DNA of 64,000 nt from an uncultured Lachnospiraceae bacterium (GCA_934364805.1 CAKRMH010000016.1:1-64000); one strand, 5' to 3'. Positions 36,536 through 46,451 are shown, counted from the first letter of the stretch. Notes: generated by a model not told the origin, from the sequence alone. Numbers and translations are program-made.

Positions 36536-36640
36536 ATGATGAAGGGATATAATACAGGCGACGGATACATGGGACTCGTGGAAGGCAGATATATCTTATT
36601 TGCCAGTGAATCGGAATATTACGATTATATGAATGATTAA
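36536..36640 (+). CDS. Small conserved-looking protein, 34 residues
   Basis: Sequence begins MMKGYNTGDGYMGLVEGRY and ends with an acidic, Tyr-rich tail (YYDYMND). A strong GCGGAGG site lies five bases before the first of two ATGs. I have seen similar GYMG short proteins in Clostridia but know no function. Lies between the broken AlbA_2 gene and the WYL regulator. Confidence 0.6.
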   Translation: MMKGYNTGDGYMGLVEGRYILFASESEYYDYMND

Positions 36641-36720
36641 GACCAGGCGGAGAATATAATTTTAAGAATATCTGAGGTATGGTATACTTGGGTTAGGCAA
36701 TTGTAAAAGGAGATGCAGCC

Positions 36721-37710
36721 ATGCCCAAAGGGACGAACCAGAAGTTTAAATTATACCGTCTTGCCCAGATCATGCTGGAAAACACGGATGAAGAACATTA
36801 TATTACGATGCCGGAGATCTTAGATGCACTTGGAACATATGGAGTTACCGCAGACCGGAAGAGTGTTTATGCGGATCTGAGAGATCTCGGGACATTGGGA
36901 ATTGATGTGGAAGGAGAGCCGGTCGGGAACCGTTATCATTATCATGTGGTGGACCGGCCATTTGAACTGCCGGAACTGAAGCTTCTGGTAGATGCGATCC
37001 AGTCCTCCAAATTCATAACAGAGAAGAAGTCCAATGCGCTGATCCGTAAATTGGAGAAGTTTGTCAGCAGATATGATGCGCAGAAGCTGCAGCGGCAGGT
37101 GTATGTTTCCGGGCGTATCAAGACGATGAATGAGAGCATTTATTATACAGTGGACGCAATCCACAATGCGATATCCATGAATAAAAAGATCCGTTTTCAG
37201 TATTATCAGTGGAACGTGCAAAAGGAGATGGAACTGAGACATAACGGGGCATGGTATTGCATCAGTCCGTGGGGACTTTCGTGGGAAGGAGAGAATTATT
37301 ACCTGGTTGGATTTGACCAGAAGGCAGGAAAGATTAAGCATTACCGGGTAGATAAGATGTTACATATCCGGATCATGGAGGAAGTGCGGGAAGGAAAAGA
37401 GCACTTTCAGCAGCTCGATATGGCGGATTACACCAGAAAAAGCTTTGGGATGTTTGGCGGAAAAGAACAGAATGTAAGGCTTCGGATTAATCATGAGCTG
37501 GCGGGAGTCATGATCGACCGTTTTGGCAAAGACATCATGATGATTCCGTCTGGGGAGGATCATTTTACGGTGAATGTGGATGTCCGCATCAGCAGACAGT
37601 TTCTGGGCTGGGTATTTTCGCTTGGAGAACAGGTGGAGATTCTTTCACCGGAAGAGGTCCGAACAGCCATGAAGGAAGAACTCCAAAAGCATATGAGGCA
37701 GTATCAGTAA
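36721..37710 (+). CDS. WYL-domain transcriptional regulator
   Basis: 329 residues: N-terminal winged helix (about 5-75), WYL domain (about 140-215) with SPWGLSWEGENYYLVGFD and the ligand-contact HYRVDKM, and a WCX C-terminal part. WYL proteins bind single-stranded nucleic acid or nucleotide ligands and control DNA-damage, defence or metabolic genes. AAGGAGATG precedes the ATG. Stands upstream of the MalY-type gene with 27 bp between, so they may be co-transcribed. Confidence 0.85.
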   Translation: MPKGTNQKFKLYRLAQIMLENTDEEHYITMPEILDALGTYGVTADRKSVYADLRDLGTLGIDVEGEPVGNRYHYHVVDRPFELPELKLLVDAIQSSKFITEKKSNALIRKLEKFVSRYDAQKLQRQVYVSGRIKTMNESIYYTVDAIHNAISMNKKIRFQYYQWNVQKEMELRHNGAWYCISPWGLSWEGENYYLVGFDQKAGKIKHYRVDKMLHIRIMEEVREGKEHFQQLDMADYTRKSFGMFGGKEQNVRLRINHELAGVMIDRFGKDIMMIPSGEDHFTVNVDVRISRQFLGWVFSLGEQVEILSPEEVRTAMKEELQKHMRQYQ

Positions 37711-37737
37711 GATTTGAAGCAAACGGAGGCTATACAT

Positions 37738-38946
37738 ATGACAAATAATCAGAAATTTGATTTTACAACTATTATGGAACGAAAAGGCAGGGATGCACTT
37801 GCTGTTGACCGCATTCCGTACAAAAAGGTTACGGTGCAGGATGGATTTTCAGTTATTCCAATGTGGGTTGCTGATATGAATTTTGCAACGGTTCCTTCTG
37901 TACAGAAGGCAATGACGGACCGTATTGCGCATCCTGCATTTGGCTATTTTGAGCCACGTGATGAGTATTACGATTCCATCATCCGGTGGCATACGGTAAG
38001 AAACGGCGTAACAGGTCTTGATCGTAATTGCATAGGATATGAGAATGGGGTTCTCGGCGGTGTGCTCAGTGCATTGAATGTATTCTGTTCAAAAGGAGAC
38101 AAGGTGCTTGTGCATGCACCGACGTATATCGGATTTACATTCAGCCTCAAAAATAATGGATATGACATTGTGCAGAGTCCGTTAGTACTGGATGAGCAGG
38201 GCGTTTGGCGGATGGATTACGATGATATGGAACAAAAGATCAGGAATAACCATATCCATGCAGCTATTTTCTGTTCTCCGCATAATCCGTGCGGAAGAGT
38301 CTGGGAGCGGGAAGAGATTGAGCGCGCGATGGCAATCTATGAGAAGTATCACGTGGAAGTTGTAGCAGATGAGATCTGGTCGGATATTATTCTTGGAGAC
38401 AATCAGTTTGTGCCAACACAGAGCGTTTCGGAATATGCGAGAATGCATACAGTTGCGATGTATGCACCTTCAAAAACGTTTAATCTTGCAGGGCTTGTGG
38501 GCAGTTATCACATTATATATAATCCTGTGATCCGTGATCGCATTGAAAAGGAATCCTCACTTTCCCATTATAATGAGATGAATGTACTTTCCATGTATGC
38601 GCTGATCGGGGCTTATCAGGATATGGGATATGAGTGGACCGATGAATTGTGCAGTGTTCTGACAAAGAATGCAGAGTATGCATGCGAATATATCCGGTCA
38701 CATTTTCATGGAGTGCAGGTAGCTATGCCACAGGGAACGTACATGCTGCTTTTAGATTGTACGGAGTGGTGCAAAGAACATGGAAAAACGATCACGGAAC
38801 TGCAGCATGTAGGCGTTCGGGTTGGTGTGATCTGGCAGGATGGACGGCCATTTCATAGTCCATGTGGAATCCGTATGAATCTGGCACTTCCGTTCTCTTT
38901 AGTTGAGGAAGCGATGGAGCGTCTTACAAAATACGTATTTATATAG
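37738..38946 (+). CDS. PLP-dependent MalY/PatB-type cystathionine beta-lyase
   Basis: 402 residues, fold-type I aminotransferase family. PLP lysine Lys246 in APSKTFNLAGL, aspartate in VADEIWSD, and the MalY/PatB hallmark start MERKGRDALAVDR followed by MWVADMNF. These enzymes cleave carbon-sulfur bonds of cystathionine or cysteine conjugates, giving a thiol, pyruvate and ammonia; some also repress genes. ATG 37738 follows ACGGAGGC; an in-frame TTG 24 bases upstream is weaker. Confidence 0.88.
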   Translation: MTNNQKFDFTTIMERKGRDALAVDRIPYKKVTVQDGFSVIPMWVADMNFATVPSVQKAMTDRIAHPAFGYFEPRDEYYDSIIRWHTVRNGVTGLDRNCIGYENGVLGGVLSALNVFCSKGDKVLVHAPTYIGFTFSLKNNGYDIVQSPLVLDEQGVWRMDYDDMEQKIRNNHIHAAIFCSPHNPCGRVWEREEIERAMAIYEKYHVEVVADEIWSDIILGDNQFVPTQSVSEYARMHTVAMYAPSKTFNLAGLVGSYHIIYNPVIRDRIEKESSLSHYNEMNVLSMYALIGAYQDMGYEWTDELCSVLTKNAEYACEYIRSHFHGVQVAMPQGTYMLLLDCTEWCKEHGKTITELQHVGVRVGVIWQDGRPFHSPCGIRMNLALPFSLVEEAMERLTKYVFI

Positions 38947-39069
38947 AATGTTCTAAATTGCATAAAAATATTTATTAAAAATAGAATATATGATATAATA
39001 TAACCAATATATTTGTCGAATCCATAACAATTAACATGAATTACATATTATATTCAGGAGGGTTTTATT

Positions 39070-40287
39070 ATGGCGAGATTTACATTACCAAGAGATTTGT
39101 ATCACGGAAAAGGTGCTCTTGAGGCACTGAAGACATTTCAGGGAAAGAAAGCGATCATTTGTGTCGGTGGCGGCTCTATGAAGCGCTTTGGATTTCTGGA
39201 CAAAGCAGAACAGTATCTGAAGGAAGCAGGTATGGAGGTTCAGTTATTTGAGGGAATTGAGCCGGATCCATCAGTTGAGACAGTTATGAAGGGTGCTGCT
39301 GTGATGCAGGAATTCGAGCCGGACTGGATCATTGCAATGGGCGGTGGTTCTCCGATCGATGCAGCAAAGGCAATGTGGATCAAGTATGAGTATCCGGATA
39401 TTACATTTGAGGATATGTGTAAGGTATTTGGCATCCCATCTCTTCGAAAGAAGGCACATTTTTGTGCAATTTCTTCCACATCCGGAACTGCCACAGAAGT
39501 AACCGCTTTTTCGATCATTACAGATTATGAGAAAGGTATCAAATATCCGATCGCAGATTTTGAGATCACACCGGATGTTGCGATCGTTGATCCGGATCTT
39601 GCTGAGACGATGCCACAGAAATTAGTGGCTCACACGGGTATGGATGCCATGACACATGCGATCGAGGCATATGTTTCTACGGCAAACTGTGATTTTACAG
39701 ATCCGCTTGCACTGCATGCCATCAAGATGATCCAGAGAGATCTGGTTGGTTCTTATAATGGAGATATGGCAAAGAGAGATTCCATGCATAATGCACAGTG
39801 TCTGGCGGGTATGGCATTCTCCAATGCACTGCTTGGAATCGTACATTCCATGGCACACAAGACCGGTGCTGCATTTGCAGATTATGGTGCACATATTATC
39901 CACGGAGCAGCCAATGCGATGTATCTTCCAAAGGTAATTGCATTTAACGCCAAAGATGAGACGGCTAAGAAGCGTTATGGTGAGATCGCAGACTTCATGG
40001 GACTTGGAGGAGACAGTCTGGACGAGAAGGTTCAGCTTCTGATCGATTATCTGCGTAAGATGAATGATGAGCTGAGGATTCCACATTGTATTAAGAATTA
40101 TGGAGCAGACAGCTATCCAACAGAGCAGGGATTTGTACCGGAGGAAGTATTTCTAGAGAGACTGTCAGAGATTGCAGCCAATGCGATTCTGGATGCATGT
40201 ACAGGTTCCAATCCGAGACAGCCGAGTCAGGAAGAGATGGAGAAATTACTGAAGTGTTGTTACTATGATACGGAAGTAGATTTCTAA
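39070..40287 (+). CDS. Iron-containing alcohol dehydrogenase (NAD(P)H-dependent)
   Basis: 405 residues, group III Fe-ADH. NAD-binding GGGSPIDAAKAMW, metal ligands in GMDAMTHAIEAYVS and the IVHSMAHKTGA and DYGAHIIHGAANA segments. Likely reduces an aldehyde such as butyraldehyde or acetaldehyde during fermentation. AGGAGGG precedes the ATG, and TATAAT at 38994-38999 is a probable -10. A terminator lies after it. Confidence 0.9.
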   Translation: MARFTLPRDLYHGKGALEALKTFQGKKAIICVGGGSMKRFGFLDKAEQYLKEAGMEVQLFEGIEPDPSVETVMKGAAVMQEFEPDWIIAMGGGSPIDAAKAMWIKYEYPDITFEDMCKVFGIPSLRKKAHFCAISSTSGTATEVTAFSIITDYEKGIKYPIADFEITPDVAIVDPDLAETMPQKLVAHTGMDAMTHAIEAYVSTANCDFTDPLALHAIKMIQRDLVGSYNGDMAKRDSMHNAQCLAGMAFSNALLGIVHSMAHKTGAAFADYGAHIIHGAANAMYLPKVIAFNAKDETAKKRYGEIADFMGLGGDSLDEKVQLLIDYLRKMNDELRIPHCIKNYGADSYPTEQGFVPEEVFLERLSEIAANAILDACTGSNPRQPSQEEMEKLLKCCYYDTEVDF

Positions 40288-40315
40288 TTATAAAGATACG
40301 TTGTATAGTTACAGG

Positions 40316-40363
40316 CGAAAGGTGGAGAGAATCTTGTGGGAATCTGTCCATCTTTCGTATTTT
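40316..40363 (+). terminator. Intrinsic terminator after alcohol dehydrogenase
   Basis: CGAAAGGTGGA (40316-40326) pairs with TCCATCTTTCG (40347-40357), one G-T wobble, then TATTTTAT. It ends 16 bases before the next ATG, so it may also act as an attenuator. Confidence 0.7.
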
Positions 40364-40379
40364 ATCTGGGAGGATCAAT

Positions 40380-41669
40380 ATGAGAAGAAAATACTTAGGA
40401 GGAATTCTTGCTGCAATGCTGGCATGTACAACATTAGCTGGCTGCAGTCAGACGACACAGAATGCATCAGGTGGAGAAACACTGAGCACAGAGAATGAAA
40501 CAACAGAGACAGAAACGGCGCAGGATGATGGCAAGGTTACGCTGACCGTATGGGCAGAACAGGCTAGTTTCCCGCTTTTGCAGGAGATGATTGACAGTTT
40601 TGAACAGAAATATGCCGGACAGGCAGATTTTGATATACAGCTGGTGGAAAGTGCAGATGCTGAAACGAGAAACAATCTGTTAGCAGATGTTCATAATGGA
40701 GCAGACGTATTTCCGCTTCCAGATGATCAGTTATCCAGTATGGTTGCAGCAGGGGCACTGGAGGCTGTTCCAAATGCAGATGAAGTAAAGAAGGCTAATT
40801 CAGAGGATTCCGTTGCAGCAGCATCGATCAATGATGTGTTATATGCGTATCCAATGACGGCAGATAATGGATATTTTTTATATTATGACAAACGATGTCT
40901 TTCAGATACCGACGTTCAGACAATGGATGGATTGCTTGCAGCTGCACAGGCACAGGGCAAAAAGGTGACGATGGACTGGACCTCCGGCTGGTATCTGTAT
41001 GCCTTTTTTGGAAATACAGGCATGGATTTTGGCGTCAATGATGATGGAGTTACAAATCATTGCGATTGGAATACAACAGAGGGAAGCATAAAAGGTGTGG
41101 ATGTAGAGGCAGCTTTGCTTTCGATTGCATCGAATCCAGCCTTTTTGAATTGTGTAGATGCGGATTTTGTGGCAGGCGTGCAGAACGGAACCGTTGCCGC
41201 AGGCGTCAGCGGCGTGTGGAGTGCTGCAGATATCAAACAGGTATGGGGCGATAATTATGGTGCGGTCAAGCTTCCAACTTATACCTGTGCAGGACAGCAG
41301 GTGCAGATGGCATCCTTTACCGGATATAAAATGATGGGTGTAAATGCTTATTCAAAGCATAAGGAATGGGCATTAAAACTGGCAGACTGGTTTACAAATG
41401 AACAGAATCAGATGCTTCGCCTGCAGGAGAGAGACCAGGGACCGTCTAATATTAATGCAGCAGCTTCGGATCAGGTTAAGAATGTACCTGCAATACAGGC
41501 TGTAATGGATCAGGCACAATATGGTAAATTACAGCGTGTAGGAAACAGTTACTGGGATGCGATGTCTGCATTCGGTGAACAGATGGCAACCGGCAGTGTG
41601 AATGGTGCAGATCCACAGGAAATTATGGACACGCTGGTGGATGGAATCACACAGTCAACCGCAAAGTAA
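40380..41669 (+). CDS. Sugar-type extracellular solute-binding lipoprotein (orphan)
   Basis: 429 residues, family 1 (maltose-binding-like) fold. Lipobox LAGCSQ (Cys22), Thr/Glu-rich linker, then VTLTVWAEQASFP and the typical late MMGVNAYSKHKEWALKLADWF. No permease or ATPase genes accompany it; instead a chemoreceptor gene starts 18 bp downstream. This arrangement suggests that it serves as the ligand-binding partner of that receptor, or lends ligand to a distant transporter. Ligand unknown, likely an oligosaccharide. ATG follows GGGAGGATCA. Confidence 0.85.
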   Translation: MRRKYLGGILAAMLACTTLAGCSQTTQNASGGETLSTENETTETETAQDDGKVTLTVWAEQASFPLLQEMIDSFEQKYAGQADFDIQLVESADAETRNNLLADVHNGADVFPLPDDQLSSMVAAGALEAVPNADEVKKANSEDSVAAASINDVLYAYPMTADNGYFLYYDKRCLSDTDVQTMDGLLAAAQAQGKKVTMDWTSGWYLYAFFGNTGMDFGVNDDGVTNHCDWNTTEGSIKGVDVEAALLSIASNPAFLNCVDADFVAGVQNGTVAAGVSGVWSAADIKQVWGDNYGAVKLPTYTCAGQQVQMASFTGYKMMGVNAYSKHKEWALKLADWFTNEQNQMLRLQERDQGPSNINAAASDQVKNVPAIQAVMDQAQYGKLQRVGNSYWDAMSAFGEQMATGSVNGADPQEIMDTLVDGITQSTAK

Positions 41670-41687
41670 GAGCAGGGGGAACAGATC

Positions 41688-43421
41688 ATGAAAAAACAAG
41701 GAAGAATTAGTACGAAATTAATTATACTGCTACCGGTTTTTATTCTGGGTTTTGTGTCGGTATTATCTAATATTATAGCGGTGTTTAATGTCCGCAGGGT
41801 GAATCAGAATGCAACACAGATTGCAAACGGTTATATGGAGTGTGTTTCAGAACTAGGAGATATCCAGAAGGTGACACTTGATATACATCGGCTTGGTCTG
41901 TCGCACATTGTGGCTACGGACCTGAATGGCATGATCAGTCTTGTAGATTCTATTCGCAGTGAGGAAGATGTTTTAGATGGATATCTGTCAGAGTTTCAGG
42001 CGTATGTGAATGAGGATAATAAAGCAGATTATGATAACCTGCTTTCGAATTATGAGGGACTCAAATATGAACTTGCCAATCTGATGGCATACAGCGCTAA
42101 CGGTAATAATGAAGAGGCCTATGCACTTGCAAACGGCAAGATTACAGAATATTCATCTGCAATGCAGAGCAGTATTGAAGCTATCCGCACGAATGTAAAT
42201 GAGGAATCCGATATTGCAAAACAGCAGCTGCAGACAGTATATATGACTTCCCTCGCAACGGGTGCTGGAGCAATTGCGATCAGTGTGGCGGCTCTTCTTG
42301 TAACATTGTTCTGCGTTTTCAAACTTGTGATTCTCCCACTGGCACGTACACAAAAAGAGATTACGGATATTATCCAAAACATTGACAATCGTGAGGGAGA
42401 TCTGACAAAACGTGTATCTATGTCTGCAAACAAAGAAATTGCGGCTGTAGGAAACGGCATCAATGTATTTATGGATACGCTTCAGGATATTTTTAAGATT
42501 ATTGTAAGCAATTCAAACAAAATGGATACTGTTGTAGGAGAAGTGCGTGATAGTATGCAGACATCCAATGGCAGTGTATCGGATCTTTCTGCACTGACAC
42601 AGGAACTTTCGGCAACCATGGAAGAAATGTCAGAAAATGCTTCTGTGATTAATACAAGCACAGAATCTGTCAAGGCGGATGTCGATCAGATTGCCTCCCG
42701 CACTGGTGAGATTAATGAATTCAGCCGTGAGATGAAGGCACATGCAGATTCCATGGAGGCATCTGCAAGAGAGAATATGGAATCTACAGGAACAAAAGTA
42801 AACGAAATTCTTGAGGTCCTGGATAAAGCAATTGAGGACAGCAAGAGCGTTAACCAGGTTAACAGTTTATCCAATGACATTCTGAATATTGCAAGCCAGA
42901 CAAACCTGTTGGCATTAAACGCATCAATTGAAGCTGCAAGAGCTGGTGAAGCAGGTAAAGGATTTGCAGTTGTAGCAACTGAGATCAGTCAGCTTGCATC
43001 AGCAAGCCAGGAGGCTGCAAATGATATTCAGCAGATTAACCGGGTTGTGACAGAGGCAGTAGAAAATCTGGCAGAGCATGCCAATGGCCTTATCCAATAT
43101 ATGAAAGAGGAGATCCTTCCAGAATTTGATAATTTTGTAACAGCTGGAAATGAGTATAGGGAAAAGGCAACTTATATTGAAAACAGCATGGATGAATTCT
43201 CCCAGAAGACGGATGATCTGAAGAATAGTATGACAGAGATCGCAGATTCTATTCAGACGATAACCTTTGCAATTAATGAAAGCGTGAAGGGAATTGGAAG
43301 TGCTGCAGACAGCACGCAGATTCTTGTCGGTGATATGGAAAATATAACAGGTCATATGAATGAGAACCAGCAGATCGCATCCGATCTGAAGAAGGAGACG
43401 GAGGTATTTAAGAAGCTGTAA
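41688..43421 (+). CDS. Chemoreceptor with four-helix-bundle sensor and HAMP
   Basis: 577 residues. Membrane helices about 12-32 and 188-212 enclose a mostly helical extracellular domain of the 4HB_MCP type; HAMP (about 213-265) and signalling coiled coil with ASQTNLLALNASIEAARAGE near 404-424. In one operon with the solute-binding lipoprotein gene at 40380, from which I infer indirect sensing of a bound sugar, as known for maltose-binding protein and Tar in enteric bacteria. Confidence 0.88.
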   Translation: MKKQGRISTKLIILLPVFILGFVSVLSNIIAVFNVRRVNQNATQIANGYMECVSELGDIQKVTLDIHRLGLSHIVATDLNGMISLVDSIRSEEDVLDGYLSEFQAYVNEDNKADYDNLLSNYEGLKYELANLMAYSANGNNEEAYALANGKITEYSSAMQSSIEAIRTNVNEESDIAKQQLQTVYMTSLATGAGAIAISVAALLVTLFCVFKLVILPLARTQKEITDIIQNIDNREGDLTKRVSMSANKEIAAVGNGINVFMDTLQDIFKIIVSNSNKMDTVVGEVRDSMQTSNGSVSDLSALTQELSATMEEMSENASVINTSTESVKADVDQIASRTGEINEFSREMKAHADSMEASARENMESTGTKVNEILEVLDKAIEDSKSVNQVNSLSNDILNIASQTNLLALNASIEAARAGEAGKGFAVVATEISQLASASQEAANDIQQINRVVTEAVENLAEHANGLIQYMKEEILPEFDNFVTAGNEYREKATYIENSMDEFSQKTDDLKNSMTEIADSIQTITFAINESVKGIGSAADSTQILVGDMENITGHMNENQQIASDLKKETEVFKKL

Positions 43422-43557
43422 CGCAGGTCTCTGTGGAGATACAAACTTTATTGTAATTATAAGTTACATACGAAATTGATACTTGAATTTGTGCATAAGT
43501 TTGCAAATATAATTTATTGTTATGCACTATGCACTATATATAATGACTTGTAGCAGG

Positions 43558-43625
43558 TATAATAAATACAAGTTTAAAGATGACAAAGACGTCATAGATT
43601 GATGTCTCTGTCATCTTTTTTATTA
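43558..43625 (+). promoter_or_regulatory. Promoter and hairpin leader of ureide importer operon
   Basis: TATAAT at 43558-43563 (an alternative TATAAT at 43539) without a good -35. AAAGATGACAAAGAC (43576-43590) pairs with GTCTCTGTCATCTTT (43604-43618) with one mismatch, followed by a T tract, 25 bases before the ribosome site. GTGCAT at 43490 and two ATGCAC copies (43522, 43529), the reverse complement, lie upstream. The remaining part of the 228-bp gap shows nothing else. Confidence 0.6.
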
Positions 43626-43649
43626 CTAAGACAGAGGAGGAAGACAGTT

Positions 43650-44420
43650 ATGTTACATGTTGACCATATTAGTAAAAGTTTTTTTGACGAGAATGGAGTC
43701 GAAAAAACAGTATTAGATGATATTTCTTTCTCAGTAAAAGATAATGAATTTATTTGTATTTTAGGGAAAAGCGGTTGTGGAAAAAGTACATTACTTAGCA
43801 TTTTAGCAGGATTTTCTTCTCCGACAAAAGGAGGATGCTGGTTAGATTCAGAGGAGATTGAGGGACCATCCCAGAAACGTGGAGTAGTATTTCAGGAACA
43901 TGCGTTATGTCCATGGTATACGGTATTGGATAATGTTGCATTTGGACCAACAGTTAATAAGAAGAAAAATGCAAAAGAAATAGCAATGAAATATATAAAA
44001 ATGGTTGGAATGGAAGAGTATGCAGGGTATTATCCAGCCAGTTTATCTGGTGGAATGAAACAAAGAGTTGGAATTGCAAGAGCATTAGCCAATAATCCGG
44101 AGGTGCTTCTTATGGATGAACCGTTTTCAGCACTTGATCCATTTACAAGAGAAAGGATGAGAAAAGAAACCTTAAATATCTGGGAAAATAATAAAACGAC
44201 AGTCGTTTTTATAACGCATAGTGTTCCAGAGGCTGTTTATCTGGCGGATAGAATTATTCTCTTAAAAGATGGAAAGGTTGCAGAAAATCAGGAAATTAGC
44301 ATAAAAAGGGATCGAAATATGAATGATCCTGAATTTATGAAATATGTGAATTTCTTTGAAAGAATGCTGGCAGATGATCAGACGAAACATATTGATAAAA
44401 CATTTATTACGAATGATTAG
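43650..44420 (+). CDS. ABC importer ATPase, nitrate/taurine type
   Basis: 256 residues. Walker A GKSGCGKST, signature LSGGMKQR, Walker B VLLMDEPFSALD, H-loop FITHSVPEA. Belongs to the SsuB/TauB/NrtC/ThiZ branch. ATG 43650 follows AGAGGAGG. First gene of a three-gene importer operon (ATPase, permease, binding lipoprotein) that leads into the PucR and ureide-degradation genes. Substrate inferred as allantoin or another ureide; this branch is best known for sulfonates, nitrate and thiamine precursors. Confidence 0.88.
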   Translation: MLHVDHISKSFFDENGVEKTVLDDISFSVKDNEFICILGKSGCGKSTLLSILAGFSSPTKGGCWLDSEEIEGPSQKRGVVFQEHALCPWYTVLDNVAFGPTVNKKKNAKEIAMKYIKMVGMEEYAGYYPASLSGGMKQRVGIARALANNPEVLLMDEPFSALDPFTRERMRKETLNIWENNKTTVVFITHSVPEAVYLADRIILLKDGKVAENQEISIKRDRNMNDPEFMKYVNFFERMLADDQTKHIDKTFITND

Positions 44421-44437
44421 AAAAGAGGCATGCATTT

Positions 44438-45238
44438 ATGAAACAGAATGAAAAAAGAAAATATCGGATGATAAGTACAATATCTATTTTAGTGTTTCTA
44501 ATAGTTTGGCAGTTGCTTAGCTATATGAATAAATCTGCGCTTTGGATGAATCCCAAATTTTTGCCAGGACCAATTGAAATTGTGCAGACAACAATAGAAT
44601 ATGTCCAGAAGGGAACGCTTATGACGCATATTTTAGCGAGCCTGAGACGTGTATTGGTAGGATTTTTAAGTGGTACAGTATTGGCGGTGCTTGTTGGGTA
44701 TCTATGTTGTAACAACAAAGTCATTGCAAATATTGTAGATCCAATTTTTAATTTTATCGGTCCAATACCTGCATATGCCTTTATGCCGTTATTTGTAATC
44801 TGGTTTGGAATTGGAGAACTTCCTAAATATATTATGATTGGATATGTGACTTTTTTTCCAATGCTTTCTTATACAAGGGAAGGAATTAATAATATTGATC
44901 CATTATTAATTCGTATGGCATTGAGTTTAGGTGCTTCGCAATGGCAGATTTTCTACAAAATCACAATCAAGGCAGCATTGCCAACAATTATTGCGGGAAT
45001 GAAAACGAGTTTGGCATTAATATTCTCAGGCTTGGTTGTTGCAGAAATGATGGGATCAGCTACAGGATTAGGATATATTATTGTAGATTCAAAAAATTAT
45101 TTCAGAGTGTCTGATATGTTCATGGCTATGTTTTTAATAGCAGCCCTTTATCTTATAATCTTCTTTTTCATAAACTTTTTGGAAGGAAAATTATTTAAAT
45201 GGAAAAAGACAGGTATTGATTCTGCAGTTGATAAATAA
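44438..45238 (+). CDS. ABC importer permease, SsuC/TauC type
   Basis: 266 residues with six membrane helices and the permease coupling loop REGINNIDPLLIRMALSLGA, ending GMKTSLALIFSGLVVAEMMG, as in sulfonate/taurine/nitrate importers. Seventeen bases after the ATPase gene. Homodimer pore expected. Substrate inferred from the downstream ureide genes. Confidence 0.88.
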   Translation: MKQNEKRKYRMISTISILVFLIVWQLLSYMNKSALWMNPKFLPGPIEIVQTTIEYVQKGTLMTHILASLRRVLVGFLSGTVLAVLVGYLCCNNKVIANIVDPIFNFIGPIPAYAFMPLFVIWFGIGELPKYIMIGYVTFFPMLSYTREGINNIDPLLIRMALSLGASQWQIFYKITIKAALPTIIAGMKTSLALIFSGLVVAEMMGSATGLGYIIVDSKNYFRVSDMFMAMFLIAALYLIIFFFINFLEGKLFKWKKTGIDSAVDK

Positions 45239-45300
45239 CAGTAACAACTTGTTTTCAAAATAAGTTACAAATACATTAATTTAAGAAGAGGAGAAAAAAT

Positions 45301-46362
45301 ATGAAAAAATTTACGAAGAGAATAGTGACAGCAGGAATTGTTGCAGCAATGACAATGGCTCTGGTTGGATGTGGAAATGCAGATACATCCACAAATTCAT
45401 CAGCATCAGAAGGGGCAGATGGCAATACAGAAGTAACTGTATATGCTATTAAGGATCCGCAGATGTCAGCAGCATATTATGTTGCCTTGGATCAAGGGTA
45501 TTTTGAGGAAGAAGGACTTGACGTGAACACAGAAGTAGTTGCCAGTGGTCCTGATCTGGCAAGTTATGTTGCGAGCGGATCGAATATTGTGGCAATGGGA
45601 ACTACATATAACCTGTTTGCATGGTTAGAAAATGATGTTCCAATGAAAGCAGTAACCCCATTATGCAATATTGGTGGTACGCAAAACTGTGCAATACGAA
45701 AAGGAATTGACATTACAGAAGACAATGTGTCAGAATTAGAGGGGTTAACAGTTGGTATGGTTCCAGGTGCGGAGGCATATCTTCCGTTAGAAAAATTATT
45801 TGAAGAATACGGACTTGATATCAGTACATTAAATTTTGTTAATCTTTCTGCTTCTGAACAGCTGGCAGCTATTAGTTCGGGGGATATCGATCTTATGGTT
45901 TGCTGGGAACCATTTGTAACAAATGCAGTTAATGAAGGTGCACATTATTTGTGTTCTGGTACAAAGAACTTTGTGGCAGATCCTGAGAATGGAAAAGATG
46001 TAAATTATGGACAGTTTTATACATGCCTTGAGGCTTCTGAGGATGTTATTGAATCCAACCCGGAATTACTTGGAAAAATGTGTACTGCTTTGAATAAAGC
46101 AACTGATTTTATAAACAATAACCGAGAGGAAGCTATTAGTATTTTAGCACCAATTTATGAGATGGATGAAGACATGCTGGGCGTAATTATGAATGAAAAT
46201 AATTACACTACGGAAGTTGATGACAATTTTGTGGATGGATGTATAACAGTCGCTGAATATGCTGTAGAAGCAGATGTTACGTCAAAAGTATTTACGGAAA
46301 AAGATTATGCAGACTGGAGCATTCTGAAGTCCGTTTTACCAGACAAAGTTACAGAAGAATAA
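45301..46362 (+). CDS. NMT1/SsuA-type substrate-binding lipoprotein, candidate ureide binder
   Basis: 353 residues. Lipobox LVGCGN (Cys24), short Ser/Thr linker, then an NMT1/SsuA-like domain: YYVALDQGYFEEEGLDV, ASGPDLASYVASGSN, IDLMVCWEPFV. It should deliver a small, probably nitrogen-rich solute to the permease. The family usually binds sulfonates, nitrate, bicarbonate or thiamine precursors; the neighbours argue for allantoin or allantoate here. Strong AGAGGAG site. Confidence 0.85.
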   Translation: MKKFTKRIVTAGIVAAMTMALVGCGNADTSTNSSASEGADGNTEVTVYAIKDPQMSAAYYVALDQGYFEEEGLDVNTEVVASGPDLASYVASGSNIVAMGTTYNLFAWLENDVPMKAVTPLCNIGGTQNCAIRKGIDITEDNVSELEGLTVGMVPGAEAYLPLEKLFEEYGLDISTLNFVNLSASEQLAAISSGDIDLMVCWEPFVTNAVNEGAHYLCSGTKNFVADPENGKDVNYGQFYTCLEASEDVIESNPELLGKMCTALNKATDFINNNREEAISILAPIYEMDEDMLGVIMNENNYTTEVDDNFVDGCITVAEYAVEADVTSKVFTEKDYADWSILKSVLPDKVTEE

Positions 46363-46390
46363 TTATTAAGCTGATCTGATGTTTATGATA

Positions 46391-46413
46391 GGGAGCTGCC
46401 CGAAGCAGCTCCC
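46391..46413 (+). terminator. Strong hairpin between importer and pucR
   Basis: GGGAGCTGC, CCGAA loop, GCAGCTCCC: a perfect 9-bp GC-rich stem. The following bases (ATAAGTGCGTTTATAG) have no long T run, so termination may be partial, leaving read-through into pucR. Confidence 0.5.
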
Positions 46414-46451
46414 ATAAGTGCGTTTATAGAGAAGAACTGGGAGATTGTAAA

